Assembly (NCBI GenBank): GCA_006937955.1
Contig: SSNP01000001.1
Span: forward strand, 10,388,679 to 10,452,678
From: Pachypanchax playfairii
Taxonomy: Eukaryota; Chordata; Actinopteri; Cyprinodontiformes; Aplocheilidae
Reading direction: 5' to 3'
Length of the DNA: 64,000 nt
Each line of letters begins with the position of its first letter. The first letter of the stretch is position 1. Position numbers and translations under genes: made by a program. Below the pieces are notes generated by a model, which did no database searches, was not told the DNA's origin, and saw only the letters and a program-made list of their open reading frames with translations. Of the stretch, positions 12,701 through 22,562 are shown piece after piece.

Positions 12701-15700
12701 AAACAACGTAACTCAATAACTGGATTACATTGCAAGAAATATCTATCTATACTAAAATGAACAGTAGAGATGATAAATATAGATATTTAATTATTACTTA
12801 TTTTGCTCTTTATATGAGATGAATGGTGTGTCCAACAGTTTGTCCAAAAAAAAAAAAAAGGTAAAAAAAAAAAGAAAAAAAAAAAAGGGAGAATTTGGCA
12901 CCCCCTCCAGCAGAGGGCACCCTAGGCAATTGCCTAGTCTGCCTATGCCCAGAACCGGCCCTGGCTGGAAGCAGCAAAGGGAAAGAAAAGGTTTTCGTGC
13001 TGTCTCATAACTTTACTACAGACAGCAGAATGAATAAAACGCTGCATAACTTCTCATGGGAGTTCTCTGAAAGTAATCGTTCTCCTGGAACGATTACTCC
13101 AGAGCCGCAGCAGGGAAATCAGAAAGTATTAGCTTTGAACAGATTTAAAGGAAAGAAGGGAAGGTTAGTGCAAGAAAAGCATCACTGATATGACGATGTT
13201 TACAAAAACAGAAACCTTGAGCAAAAGCCTTAAAGGACAAAAAGGTTATTTGTGCTGCTAAAAGTCAGGTAAGAAGGTCCAAAGGAAAATAAATAAAATT
13301 AAAGTCAACTTACTTTCTCTGAAGCAGCTGAGCTTTGTGACTGAAATACAATTGAAAGTGATTTACATTTTTTTAATAAAACCTCCATCATAAAATCATG
13401 CAGAGAGAATAAAAGAATAATTCACGAGCTGTTCAGCATGTTGAAGATTACAGTGCTGAGTGTATTTGAACCAGGTTGCGATTTGGTGGGGGGGGATTAA
13501 CCCCGCAATTAACCCTCTGCTTTTGATGTCCCCCCTCTGGTCCTTTAATTTTTATCCCTGGGGGGGATAAGTTATTTTTGTTCCTCCTTCTCGTCAACCC
13601 TACCGATTTTCCCGGGAGAATCACAAATTTTAATGCTCTCCTGAAAATCTCCCGGGACCATCATTCTCCCGAATTTGTCCCAATTTCCACCTGGATAACA
13701 ATATTGCTAAACCATCCGTCACCGGGCGTTGTCTCCGGCCAGACAATAATAATGGTTACACCTTGAAGTCACCACAACCTGTTGCACAGGTACTGCTGTT
13801 TAATAAGTTAACTTACGTCATTGCTGTGGACGTTATGTATTTGTAAAAAATGTTTGGAATCATGTATGATTTTCGTTCCACTTCTCACATGTACACCACT
13901 TTGTATTGGTCTTTCACGTGGAATTCCAATAAAATTGATTGTTTGTGTCTGTAATGTGACAAAATGTGGAAAAGTTCAAGGGGACCAAATACTTTTGCAA
14001 GCCACTGTATATGCGGACCCCCCCCCCATGGTCATTTAGGACCTTTTGAAAGTGGGGAAAAAAAAAAAAAACGTAGTCCCCGNNNNNNNNNNNNNNNNNN
14101 NNTTTTTTTTTTTTTTTTTTTTTACAAATTGCACACTGATTTGAACCCTTGATTCTCCACCAGGCTTCAGTTTGCCTGGAAGCTCGGTGACGTATTCTTG
14201 TCCCTCCACTCAGATGAAGACTCACCTTTGGTTTAATCGGTTTTAGAACAGGGATGTCTGTTCCCTCAGCTCTCTGTCTGCTTGAGTCAAACACCTTCCT
14301 CTTTTTAACTGTTGACTTTTGGCATATTTTAGTATGTCTATCCTGTTGGAGGAAGAAGAAGAAAAAGTTACAAACCTGTTGTCACCACTTTATTACCACT
14401 AATATGTTTGAGCAAAGGCAGTGGCTACAGGTCCATCATGCTGGACCATTAGCTCACAGCTATTGACACGGCAGACTGCCAGACGAACAAGCAAGTTATT
14501 GGTTCGCAATTAGCCTCCGTACTTTTCCATATCTGTTCCATATGTACCGGTGTTTCGAAAGTTTTATTTTGTATTTTCTGTTGTGGCCTCCACGGATGCA
14601 GCAGAAATCACAGCAGTTAAGTTAATTGCAGGTTTGGATATTCAGCAGCATCTTCAACTGCGGCTACCTCAATGCTAGCAGCTAGCTCAGTGGGCACCAA
14701 GTGAAAATGAGCAATAAGCTAACTGCACACTGACGCATGCGCACGCAGTTACAGACTGCGGCTAATGTACCAATAATTGTAGATGTAGGGGCATGACAGC
14801 TGCCATGCCAGTAGCCACTTTGTTAAGTAAAATATATATCAATGCTGCCTTTCTTAACAACTCATTATTCCACAATGAAAGTTGTATGGAAAATTTGCCT
14901 AACAGGAAGAAGACAGGAAAAGTAAAACATTTCACGCAATGCCATTGACCAATCACACAACCGTTACTATGTGAGCAGGTCCGACAGACATTAATTCCAA
15001 ACAAGATGGCGAAGCGGTGCGCCCACATCTGCTAACTAATAACTAGATGTCAGTGGGAGCTCGGGCTGAGGAGCTTCCCGAGAGGTGGCACAGTCCACCC
15101 GTGGAGGAGCATGAGCCGATTTGGGATTACCGAATGGTGGAGGCGATGCAGGGGGTGAGCTTTAGAGGTGCTAGCAGTGCTCGCTCGCTCGCAGACGGAC
15201 GCTACTTGGCAGAGCTGATCTGAAGAGAGAAAGGATATCAAGGCTGGTTCGATTTGGAGGATGTCTTGAAGGTTTTGTTCCAGAAAAGGTTACTGACAAG
15301 CATGGAAATACCTCTTTCAGTCATGATAATCTGTGGTGCTGGTCGTTTTGACGGACGTAGCAACAGTAACTAAGGGGGGGACTCGCGAAGGGTCAGTTGT
15401 GAAATATTACATTCAAGGCACAAGGTGGATTGCTACTGAATTTATTGGTATTCATTTAAAATGCTTTGGAAGTCAACAACTACAAGAACTTGGCACTTTT
15501 CATAGTGTATTTCAGATACATGTGTATGCATGATCGCATTATGAAATGCAGTGGTCGATGGTTATATGCACAGCACGTATATGCACAACACGCTTATGTG
15601 CACAAAATATATAAGTATATAACTCTGTCTGTTTGAGAGTTTTATTCTCCTAATACTTCGTAATTGCGTTATTACATAACTTCTGATTATCTGTTATTAA

Positions 15701-16828
15701 TATCTAACACTGCTACTCGTATTTACAGTCCAAATGACCACCGACGGATAAATGCACACAACGCTTATATGCACAAAACTGCTGGGCATCGAGGTCGTGC
15801 ATGTAACCGTCGTCCACTGTATTATGAAAACGTGAAAAAGTTTTGAATTTTATTTTTGGGATTGTTTTAATTTATCCAAGTTTCTGACTGCTACACTCAC
15901 ATGATGAAAGTCTTTACGATGTAATTGTGAAAACACAAGTATTAACAACTGATTTCTTTTAAAATTTGTTGAGTAAACCCAATTTTGTCCTGTAAAAAAT
16001 AAATAAGATTAGTCACAAGTTTGAACTAAATTTCCATCCAATTTTTCTCTGGGCCTGAGCTGAAATCAAATGTTGTAAAGAAGTTGGTGTTTTATTACCA
16101 GAACTTTGGGGAAGAACCATCTCTTACAGGTGCTGCATTGGGACAAATCATCCCCAGGCGGAGCTTCAGTGTCTGCAGGATAAAAAAAACAAAAACACAG
16201 TCGATCCTGAAGTTTCATATGTCACGTGCAACAAACAACTTACTGATAAAATGATCGCGTGCAGAAATATCACCTAATCGTTATTACGGAGATCAAAACT
16301 TACTTCCGCCTCCATAAACTCCAAATTGGGAACTGATAATGTGATTAAATCATATTATATTTACAATATATATGTCTAGCGTCGGTAAACATTTAATGCT
16401 GTAAATAAAACAACCTGAAAGTCGCTAATTATAACGAACTCTTTTAAAAATGGCTGCAAAACAAACGGTAGGTGCTTCGCTACACGTTTAACGTTTTATC
16501 CCAACCCTCCGTTTATTATTAAGTGCATGTAATTGTTCATTGTTCGCACTTATGCTAACTGTGGATAGCAGCTACAGTTTGAAATCACACCCATTCAGAC
16601 AGCTAGCTTCATCTTTGGCCCTGTTACCTAGCATTACTTGGGCTAAATCCCAAACAAAAGAGGTCGCTATGAAAAAAAACAGGGAAGCAAACACTGAAAT
16701 TTCTCCTCTATTGTTTTGAATTTCAAGGAATAAAGTGGAGAAGCTCGCCAGCTTGACTCTGCAACAAAAGCATCGTTAAATAAATCGATTAAACAACGAT
16801 TTCGATTACCTTCAAATTCTTCCATCAT
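790..16828 (-). CDS. zc2hc1a: zc2hc1a, zinc finger C2HC domain-containing protein 1A (nine coding exons, complete)
   Basis: Coding exons in transcript order: 16828-16810, 16172-16099, 14342-14226, 10927-10786, 9285-9143, 5902-5797, 5095-5020, 4505-4401, 925-790. They total 918 nt, keep phase at every GT/AG junction and give 305 residues plus TGA; human ZC2HC1A is about 325. The first C2HC knuckle is C19, C22, H34, C38, split by intron 2 (motif CSTCKRWFFPKVL then DRHTKICQK). A basic stretch with FDSSRQRAEGTDIP follows, then EPPKKPSNWRKKHEDF and a proline run. The second knuckle is CPYCQRRF...DRHIKFC (C122, C125, H137, C141). A Ser/Pro-rich linker leads to a C-terminal ribbon, FCHACGSRYPVETAKFCCEC (from 279). 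The start is the first ATG of exon 1 (MMEEFE); the second ATG is equally possible. The cellular role is poorly known. The linker exons (5902-4401) are less conserved but agree in phase. The introns hold most of the local transposons. Confidence 0.93.
1112..1549 (+). mobile_element. Family A TTAA element, copy 1 (truncated)
   Basis: Starts TTAAAGAGGCCATTTCA and runs colinear with the other A copies until about 1549, where a Tc1 fragment takes over, so its right end is lost. Family A is about 580-620 bp with short ends (TTAAAGAGGCC) and TTAA at both borders. This suggests piggyBac-type mobilisation, which is an inference from the TTAA only. Confidence 0.85.
1550..1980. mobile_element. Tc1-like transposon relic
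   Basis: Contains the non-coding block GTGAAAAAGTAATTGCCCCC and, near 1872-1905, a decayed transposase segment (HGGGSVMI). The reading is broken throughout. The same family supplies the terminal fragment at 59831-59990. Confidence 0.65.
2520..2564. repeat. Perfect 20-bp inverted repeat (hairpin)
   Basis: The arm at 2520-2539 (AGTAGCCAATAGATAACGAA) and its exact reverse complement at 2545-2564 are separated by a 5-nt loop ACGAG. It lies in the last intron of zc2hc1a. No flanking transposon ends were recognised. Confidence 0.93.
2878..3064 (-). mobile_element. L2-like LINE 3' tail with (TAG)n end
   Basis: Read on the minus strand it has the fish L2-type tail AGTCGCTTTGGATAAAAGCG followed by TCTGCTAAATGACAG and a (TAG)n run at 2878-2902. 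A longer copy with coding sequence is at 7536-8084. The clade assignment is from memory. Confidence 0.7.
3552..4135 (-). mobile_element. Family A TTAA element, copy 2 (full length)
   Basis: Bounded by TTAA at 3552-3555 and 4132-4135, ends TTAAAGAGGCCC and GGCTTCTTTAA. At 584 bp it is the best complete reference copy in the window. It lies in the zc2hc1a last intron, inverted relative to copy 1. Confidence 0.9.
5982..6690. mobile_element. Harbinger-like MITE with 3-bp target duplication
   Basis: Ends AGCTATGTTTACATGGGCA and, inverted, AGCTACGTTTACATGCGCC. The 709-bp element is flanked by ACT on both sides (5979-5981 and 6691-6693). A 3-bp duplication fits PIF/Harbinger, although TWA is usual for that group. 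Short ORFs inside have no family resemblance. It is in a zc2hc1a intron. Confidence 0.7.
7088..8225 (-). mobile_element. Family A TTAA element, copy 3, interrupted by a LINE
   Basis: Bounded by TTAA at 7088-7091 and 8222-8225. The A sequence is colinear with copy 2 up to about 7535 and resumes at about 8085; the 549-bp gap is an L2-like LINE end. The LINE therefore arrived after this A copy. Confidence 0.88.
7536..8084 (-). mobile_element. L2-like LINE 3' end, with C-terminus of its ORF2
   Basis: On the minus strand 8082-7771 encodes LPVAARIKYKALLLAYQTL, APTYLHSFIQ, ERRLALPPQRG and WWNDLPNSVR, typical of the C-terminus of fish LINE polyproteins. It ends at a stop, then a 3' UTR with GTCGCTTTGGATAAAAGCG and a (TAG)n tail at 7536. 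It is 5'-truncated, as is usual for target-primed insertion, and sits inside A copy 3. Confidence 0.78.
8226..9142. other. zc2hc1a intron, no recognised content
   Basis: About 900 bp of AT-rich intron. An open frame at 8302-8574 was inspected; it has no recognisable motif and no homologue known to me. Confidence 0.5.
9513..10589. mobile_element. Family C transposon, copy 1, interrupted by family D
   Basis: Ends TAGGGATGTACCAATACTGG and, inverted, TAGGGATACAACGATACAGC. It is rich in GATAC/GTATC words near the ends and has an AT-rich core. The family D element at 9685-10308 splits it at a TTAA. Related copies are at 32836-34120 and 49145-49838. The terminal sequence suggests a hAT-like element, but no 8-bp duplication was proven. 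Confidence 0.7.
9685..10308 (+). mobile_element. Family D TTAA element, copy 1
   Basis: Bounded by TTAA at 9685-9688 and 10305-10308, 624 bp, nested in family C. It closely matches the copy at 39292-39897 throughout. Inside is an exon-like block: a GC-richer segment, an ATG, and ACCGGTAAGT, a consensus splice donor. Confidence 0.85.
10978..12226 (+). mobile_element. Tc1-like transposon, nearly intact
   Basis: Transposase reads from ATG at 11147 to TAG-type stop near 12194, with one frameshift near 11975-11985 (the frame ends after QWPPQSP and resumes as LNLKEHLWDVVE). Visible are a paired-like HTH (SQSAQLLGFSRTTISRVYKEW) and the catalytic triad D in WSDESRF, D in QQDNAPCH and E in LKEHLWD. 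The inner ends TTATTAGGAACACC and GGTGTTCCTAATAA are inverted. The outermost left block ATCCTTTAGGTGAGTG is in the same orientation as the right end, so the left terminus looks rearranged. Lies in a zc2hc1a intron. Confidence 0.88.
11147..12194 (+). pseudogene. Tc1-like transposase with one frameshift
   Basis: About 348 residues when read across the single shift, the normal size for a fish Tc1 transposase. The shift falls between the second catalytic Asp and the Glu, so no active enzyme can be made from this copy without recoding. Codons elsewhere look undamaged. Confidence 0.85.
12630..12963. mobile_element. hAT-type MITE with exact 8-bp target duplication
   Basis: Starts CAGGACCGGCCCTTAG; the inverted right end is CAGGGCCGGTTCTGGG. 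It is flanked by identical GCTGGAAG at 12622-12629 and 12964-12971. At 334 bp it has no coding capacity and an A-rich core. It lies in a zc2hc1a intron. Confidence 0.85.
13592..13745 (+). mobile_element. Fragment of the CCCGGGAGA transposon family
   Basis: Has GTCAACCCTACCGATTTTCC, then CCCGGGAGAAT and repeated CTCCCGA words, resembling the left part of the element at 49373-49666. It is truncated on both sides. Confidence 0.6.
13846..14007 (+). mobile_element. Tc1-like 3' terminal fragment
   Basis: Contains GTGACAAAATGTGGAAAAGT and ends ACTTTTGCAAGCCACTGTA, the characteristic 3' end of a fish Tc1 family. Only the end survives; an assembly gap follows at 14083. Confidence 0.7.
14083..14102. 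other. Assembly gap (20 N)
   Basis: The run of N is flanked by poly(A) on the left and poly(T) on the right, so the join may hide a homopolymer collapse or a foldback. Confidence 0.98.
14343..15545. other. zc2hc1a intron 2, mostly unclassified
   Basis: No exon or complete element was recognised. The stretch 15045-15230 has an open, GC-richer plus-strand frame (reads RAEELPERWHSPPVEEHEP), which resembles decayed transposon coding DNA more than a host exon; no splice sites fit it. Confidence 0.4.
15546..15820. mobile_element. Small MITE with 8-bp target duplication
   Basis: Inverted ends CAGTGGTCGATGGTTATATG and CAGTGGACGACGGTTACATG. The flanks ATTATGAA at 15538-15545 and 15821-15828 are identical. 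Internally it repeats TATATGCACA/TTATGTGCAC words. At 275 bp it is non-coding. Confidence 0.72.
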
Positions 16829-16953
16829 TAGGTTATTCCCTTCTCTGATGCTGCTCCTTTTCCAGAGCAGCGGAACATGAGCGTTCACTCCATTGCACTT
16901 CCGGTTTGGCTTCCGTTCGTCGCTTTCAAGCATAAAGTGAAACAGAGTTATTA

Positions 16954-16955
<2 letters not shown>

Positions 16956-17022
<67 letters not shown>
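16956..17022. repeat. (AT)n microsatellite
   Basis: About 67 bp of uninterrupted AT dinucleotides, 130 bp upstream of the zc2hc1a start codon. Confidence 0.95.
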
Positions 17023-17028
<6 letters not shown>

Positions 17029-17063
17029 GGCAAGAAATATAATTTGGCATTTTGACATATATA

Positions 17064-17119
17064 AACACCGAAGGGAAAAAAAACTATATATATATAGTTT
17101 TTTTTTTCCCTTCGGTGTT
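17064..17119. repeat. Foldback palindrome beside the (AT)n run
   Basis: The left arm starts AACACCGAAGGG, then eight A and CTATATA. The right arm is TATATAG, ten T, then CCCTTCGGTGTT. The arms are 27 and 29 nt, differ only by two extra T, and meet with no loop. Confidence 0.9.
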
Positions 17120-19498
17120 AATACATTTCAAAATAAGATCAAATAAATTCTTAATACAGTGATACTTGGTCTGACAGAGTTAGTGTAATTTGACCATCTT
17201 GACTTGATTTATCTTTGGTTACTAATGACATGATTTTTCCGAAGTGTTGAAGTTTTGGTTGTTAGGATTTGTTGGAAAAGTGGAATTCAAGCTGATTCTC
17301 TCTATTTCTCAGAAACATGAAGCAAATTAAATGTTTTTTCCAAGAAGTAGTTGAGAACACAATATTGTTAACTGTAAACACAAAGCTCATTTACTTTTTA
17401 ATAATATATTATTTTGCTGATACTAATTGTATCAATTCTTGCCTTGTTTACTGTATTCTCTTTGTTTGTTATAGTGTTCAAATAAACTATATACTAAATT
17501 ACAGAAACTCAATGAAAATGGTGACAAATCAGATTAAGAACTGACTGTCTTCAGAACTAAAAAAATGTTGTGTGCTGCACTCACTGGCGCCGTTATTAGG
17601 TCAAACACTTGCCCTAAGCAAACACTCAAGTTCCCAGTTTGCCAGATTGAGAACGTGTGCAATCTGAATGGAGCGATTCACAAACAGCTGCTCTGAATAA
17701 ACACATTACGGAAATGGTGGATCTGCTTTTACAATCAGATCACTGTTCTCATTCTGAATATCCTCACTGTCCATTTCTATTCACACACTTTCAATAAAAC
17801 CAATTAAAAAGGATTTTGTTAAAGTATTTAACACCATCTCACTTCTTTATATTTTAATTTATTTCCAAATAGGCAGTGTAGGAGCCATTCATGGTCTTTG
17901 TTGTTTTCTCTTTTTGTGAATAAACATTGTAAGCGGGTATGTGCACACGCATGGTAACTATTTTCTTTTCAGAGCAAATAAACACTGAGTTGAGAAATAT
18001 TTAAGAATGCAAAAGACATCTAAATGAAGGCTTGGGAATCAGTGTTGTCTATAAATATATTTTTTAGTTTATCTGTAGATACTTTATCTTCTCTGCAAGA
18101 AGAGAGGAAACAACAACAATAATAATAATAATAATAATAATAAATTAAGTTTACGGTTTAAAAAGAAAGTTAAGAAAAAACATTTTCGCAGTAATAAAGG
18201 CCACATTTGTCACTTGATCCCGCTGACTAAGAATTTTATTTTGAAATGTGTTCCCGGAAGTAGAACTATTATTTCTGCTTGACTCAGTACAGCTCTTCTT
18301 GACGGAGTGGCAGGATTTATGCAGGTGTAACTTAACGTAACGAATACTCGGAAGCCATTCACGCATGAAACAGGTACTTTTCTGATCATGTCGCGCGAAA
18401 AACAGCGCGTGCGTGCGTCGTGTGCAGAACGTGATGTAGGGCTGATGGCTTCGGGCTCAAAGTCTTTGTCATCAGCGAGAGGCTGGAACAAACCCGTCAT
18501 TTAATTATTTGTGAAATTAATTAGTTATGCTCTCTTCTTCTACGCTTTTATTACGTTAAGTTTGAAGCTATAATGACGTTTTGAGAAAGCCAGTTTAATA
18601 TTTACCTTCTTTTAATAGCCTTAATTATCTATATGGTTGAGTAATGTGAGCAGAGGAAGAACAGCAGTCTTAACTCAGTGAATCAGGCACATCAAATCAC
18701 AGTTAGATGAACTTTTTAATACTTTAGTGGTTGTTTTGAAGGATAAATTTGAAGCTGGATGTTCTTGCAGGACACAGACAGACTTTAGTGTTTGTCACTA
18801 ACAGCATCTGTTGCCAGTCTTGACACCATTTGAAGAATGACAGCTGAGTGGGAGTAACTGGAGTGATGACAGACACGACATCCAAAAATGGCCTCGGTCA
18901 GTCGCAGCACGTTTGGGAATAAACCACGTGTGACTTTGAGAGTTTATATCTTTTTATTTATTTATTTATTTTATTAGATGTCCTAAAACTTTTTTATTAT
19001 CATTATTCAAACTATTCAAATTCTACAACATATAATTTAAGTTTGGGACTCATAGTTCTGGATCGTGAACTTGATATTGCAGGTGTTCCAGATAAAGAGA
19101 TCTCAGATTGAGGGAGTGAAAATGGGATAGTGAAGCCTGAGCCTGCTAGTTGCTAAAGGGCACCCCCGTCCCCCCCACCCCCACCCATCATGCCAGATTG
19201 ATATGGAGAGCTGGAATGTCAACCGAGGGGTTTAACCTAAATCTCAGGGCTGCACGTCTTCTGTTTGCTGCAGATCAAGTTGACAATGCCATAATTAACA
19301 CACACACATACACAATTCTGAGTGCTGCTGTCTGCATCAGCTCAAGTGCAGCCTCCCTTTAAAACGGACTCTTTCCACCAAATTTCCCTCCTCAGCCTAT
19401 CAGAGTCTTCTGGCTGTTCTCTAGACTGAGATTCAAATAGATTAATCTGGGATTAGGTTGTAAAATAAGAGCCCATGTATTGTACAAGCAGGGGCGTG

Positions 19499-19781
19499 TC
19501 TAGAAACTCTTTGTTGGGGGGTAGGTAGGGGCAAAAATTCTAAAAGGGTGGCACCATAAAAAAGGGAGTTTTTATAAAATTATAAGCCATTTTTCATCAT
19601 TTAAATGGCTGCAAAAAGCCAAAGTGAGAAGAAAAAAAAGTCAACGCACAATGTCAATGGTTATTCATCATTTTCTTTGATTAATGTAAAAGTATTGATT
19701 GGATTTGATTGTCTAAGCCTGGGGTTGCCAGTCTAATTGAAACCATGCCCCCCTGCCCCCCCCCTTCTAGACACGCCCCTG
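19499..19781. mobile_element. Small hAT-like MITE
   Basis: Inverted ends CAGGGGCGTGTCTAGAA at both sides, 283 bp. The flanks GTACAAG and GTACTAG match at six of seven positions, so the target duplication is only approximate. It sits 120 bp upstream of the pkia start codon. Confidence 0.7.
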
Positions 19782-19902
19782 GTACTAGTACATGGAGCTC
19801 AGTGCGTTCTTCTCAAACAACTCTTCTGTTTGTTGCTGTTATTCCCGTGTGTGCTTCTGATCTGTCGTGGTGTGTGAAAGGCAGTGCTATGGTGTGGCAG
19901 CG

Positions 19903-21158
19903 ATGACGGATGTGGAGGCGACCTACGAAGGCTTCATCACGTCTCGACGATCCGGCCGCAGGAATGCCATCCATGACATTCCAGCCAGCGCGGAGCTGGC
20001 GGGAACTACGGAGCTGTCGCAAAATCTGGCACAGCTTGACATCAACAAGTCTGGTGAGAAACGTCTGGTGCTAACAACTTAATATTTGATTGGGATTGAC
20101 AAGGATAATCTTTCTACAGTAATGTGCAAAAATCTTGAGCCATCTGTTGTTGTTTTTTTAGTCTTTTATTTTGAAGGACTCTGTTATAATCCTTTAGCCT
20201 GGTTGGTTGGTAGTTCTCAGGACTTTCTGTAAGTCTTTGAAAGGTTTTTTTTTTTTATCGGGGACTTTGCACACACACACTCTCACTGTACTGTAAAAAA
20301 AAAACGAGTTTGTGAGGTTGTTTTCACACAATTCTTTATTATAAACAGTTATTGTTCCAAACGCTGAGAACATCTGTTAAAGGTTGGATATGGAACATGA
20401 ACACCACAGTGACATCTAGTGTGTGGATGTTGTCATTGCAACAATAGAACACAGATTTGCTGAAGTGAGGCGCCTAAACTCACTCTTATTTTTGATCTCC
20501 TCTCCCGAGAAGGATATAACAAAATCTCCGGGGCACTAAAAATCAGTCTTTTATTATAATTTAATTCAAATATAAATTGAAAGGAAATACTGTACTTTGA
20601 TTCTGCTCCCCTCTAAACACCCTGTGGAGGTATTATTGCTATTTTAAGTGTTGCTTTTTATGAAATTGTTCTATATTCAACCTTTAAATCTTCCTGTTTA
20701 TCTGACGAGCAGCTTTTATTAATGCAGATAATTATTGTGCTTGAATGCAGCATTAGCTAATCGATGCATAAAGGCTATTAGATTTGCTCAGCTGTCTAAA
20801 CAGATCAAACGGGGAGCTTAAGGATCCAAACCCACAACTTGTTTTGAGGATGTTCTTCTTTGTAAAGCAGAAAACATGAAACTAAATCTTTTCTCTGTCA
20901 GTAAACACGGTGGGGATTTTTGGTCGATTGAGAGTGTAATAAAATGCATTTATATCTTCTGACTCTCAGAACTTCCCAGCCAAGCAGGAAAAATTTAGCC
21001 GGGGATTTCAGCTCCACAATCGAGAGGCAGAAAATATCCCTTTATTTGCATCATGAAACTCACCGTCTGTTCTTTTCTGTTCTTTATTCGATGAAGATGC
21101 TGAGAAGAGCCGAGCCTCTGAAGAGAAAGAAGAGGAGACTCGAGCTGAAGGCACCTAA
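19903..21158 (+). CDS. pkia: pkia, cAMP-dependent protein kinase inhibitor alpha (two coding exons)
   Basis: Coding exons 19903-20053 and 21097-21158 join in phase (TCTG|GTGAGA to GAAG|ATGCT) and give 70 residues ending in TAA; human PKIA has 76. The N-terminus MTDVEATYEGFI is the high-affinity PKA-binding helix. RRNAI at 19-23 is the pseudosubstrate that occupies the catalytic subunit's substrate cleft; it carries Ala where a substrate has Ser/Thr. L38-x3-L42-x2-L45-x-I47 is the nuclear export signal used to carry the catalytic subunit out of the nucleus. The second exon is short, acidic and rich in Glu, as in the family. The start is fixed by the conserved MTDVE. A 5' untranslated exon is likely upstream but not identified. 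The gene is divergent from zc2hc1a and convergent with bco1. Confidence 0.93.
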
Positions 21159-21574
21159 ATGGCAACGAGTTCGTTTTGATGTTGCATCTACGAACAAAAA
21201 GCAGCAAAATCCTCCATGAGTCCACCAAAACACCCTGGTGACCCCTGTGCAGCCTCCCTCATGTCCTGATTGGTTCAATTCTTCCTTCTGTACAAGAAAA
21301 AAAAGCCACTAGTTTTATATTAACTTCATTATATTGTCTTCCCTTTCTGCCTCGACTCAGTCGGATCCAGGATAGTGAATCCTGCACATGCATCGCTGCC
21401 GGGGCCAGTTTTTCTACATATTTCCTTAATTGGGCACAATCCAGTTCACTTCCTGTCTTGACTATAGGTAGACGACATTTCCCGCCTGCTTTCATGTGTT
21501 TTGCAGTGATCAGACTGAACAGATAAAGCCAGGTTGATTTGGCCTCATATCTACCATTTTTGGTTTTCTTGCAC

Positions 21575-21620
<46 letters not shown>

Positions 21621-22145
21621 GAATATTAGAGAAATTGCACTACTGACCAGTTGTACCATGAGTGAGTTGTGTTTGGGATGACTTAGTTCTTGCGAAGCTT
21701 TTCATATTAAAAAAGGAAAAAATATATTCTTTTAATACAATATTTGTGTTTTGTAATGCTAGATATGTTGTTCTACACTCTAAAAAAGGTGTTGAATTCA
21801 TTCAGTAAAAAATTCACATCAAGTTTTCTTGTTCTTTCAGTTTTTGGTTCGGTGTGATTTTTGTAGCTGATTATTGATCTTTTTTAAACTTGATAAAAGG
21901 CTTAGAGGTAATTTTTTTTACATAATTTAGGTAAAAACACAATGAAACTCAGGTGTTGTGTGTTTTATGACCAGCACAATGTAGATTAAAAAAAGTTTCA
22001 TGTTGTATTTTCTGTAGTAACTCAGGCACTTTATATCGCTTTGTTTTTTTATGTTATTGTTTTTGTTTATTGACAGAAAATTGGATTCTGTCACTTTTGT
22101 CAAGTTTTGATATGCACTAATGTAAAAATAAAGGATGAAGTACAT
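21159..22145 (+). other. pkia: pkia 3' untranslated region (probable)
   Basis: Non-coding sequence after the TAA at 21156-21158, containing a (CA)n run near 21577-21611. An AATAAA at 22127-22132 is a plausible poly(A) signal, about 970 nt after the stop. No competing gene is visible. Confidence 0.4.
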
Positions 22146-22562
22146 GAGCTGAATCAGTGTGGTTGTTGCTGCCCCCTAGTGGTGACTCGTGTGACTGACA
22201 TTCTCTACATTACGTCACTAATAATCTGCATAAAGAATCACTCAAGTCATTGATTTTAAAACAAAAAAAAAAGACATAAGTTTGAAGTTGCTACTTTTCC
22301 GACTCCAGTGATGAGCTGTGCTGATATGCTAATGCTAGCTTGTACATAAATAGGAACAACACACAATGTAAGTTCTACTGTTTTTCTATTTCTTCATCTC
22401 TAGCAGTGTAAGAATTAAAAAAATATTCTAGTAAGTTTTTTGTATATTTAAAAAATATAAAAATGTTTGCTGCTAATGCTGCTATTGAGGTAAATTCCAT
22501 CAGCCATCATTAGGGGTTGTTGCAGCTCAATTAGTTCCCTCGCTAACGATAAAGATTTTTAT

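Larger units (their letters stand above)
16829..19902. promoter_or_regulatory. Divergent intergenic region between zc2hc1a and pkia
   Basis: 3.07 kb separates the two start codons and should contain both promoters. It holds an (AT)n run at 16956-17022, a palindrome at 17064-17119, an (AAT)n run near 18118-18143, a CpG-rich patch at about 18385-18440 and a small hAT-like element at 19499-19781. No coding exon was recognised. A 5' non-coding exon of pkia could lie at the CpG-rich patch, but no splice pair can be chosen with confidence. Confidence 0.35.

Noticed and set aside
14040..14130. Poly(A)/poly(T) around the N gap as a retrogene tail
   Set aside because: The A and T runs face an artificial gap and no processed gene copy is adjacent.
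15050..15241. GC-richer open frames on both strands in a zc2hc1a intron
   Set aside because: No splice sites, no family resemblance; probably decayed transposon DNA.
16667..17068. 133-codon minus-strand frame
   Set aside because: Most of it is translated (AT)n repeat; only the short segment MMEEFE at 16828-16810 is used, as zc2hc1a exon 1.
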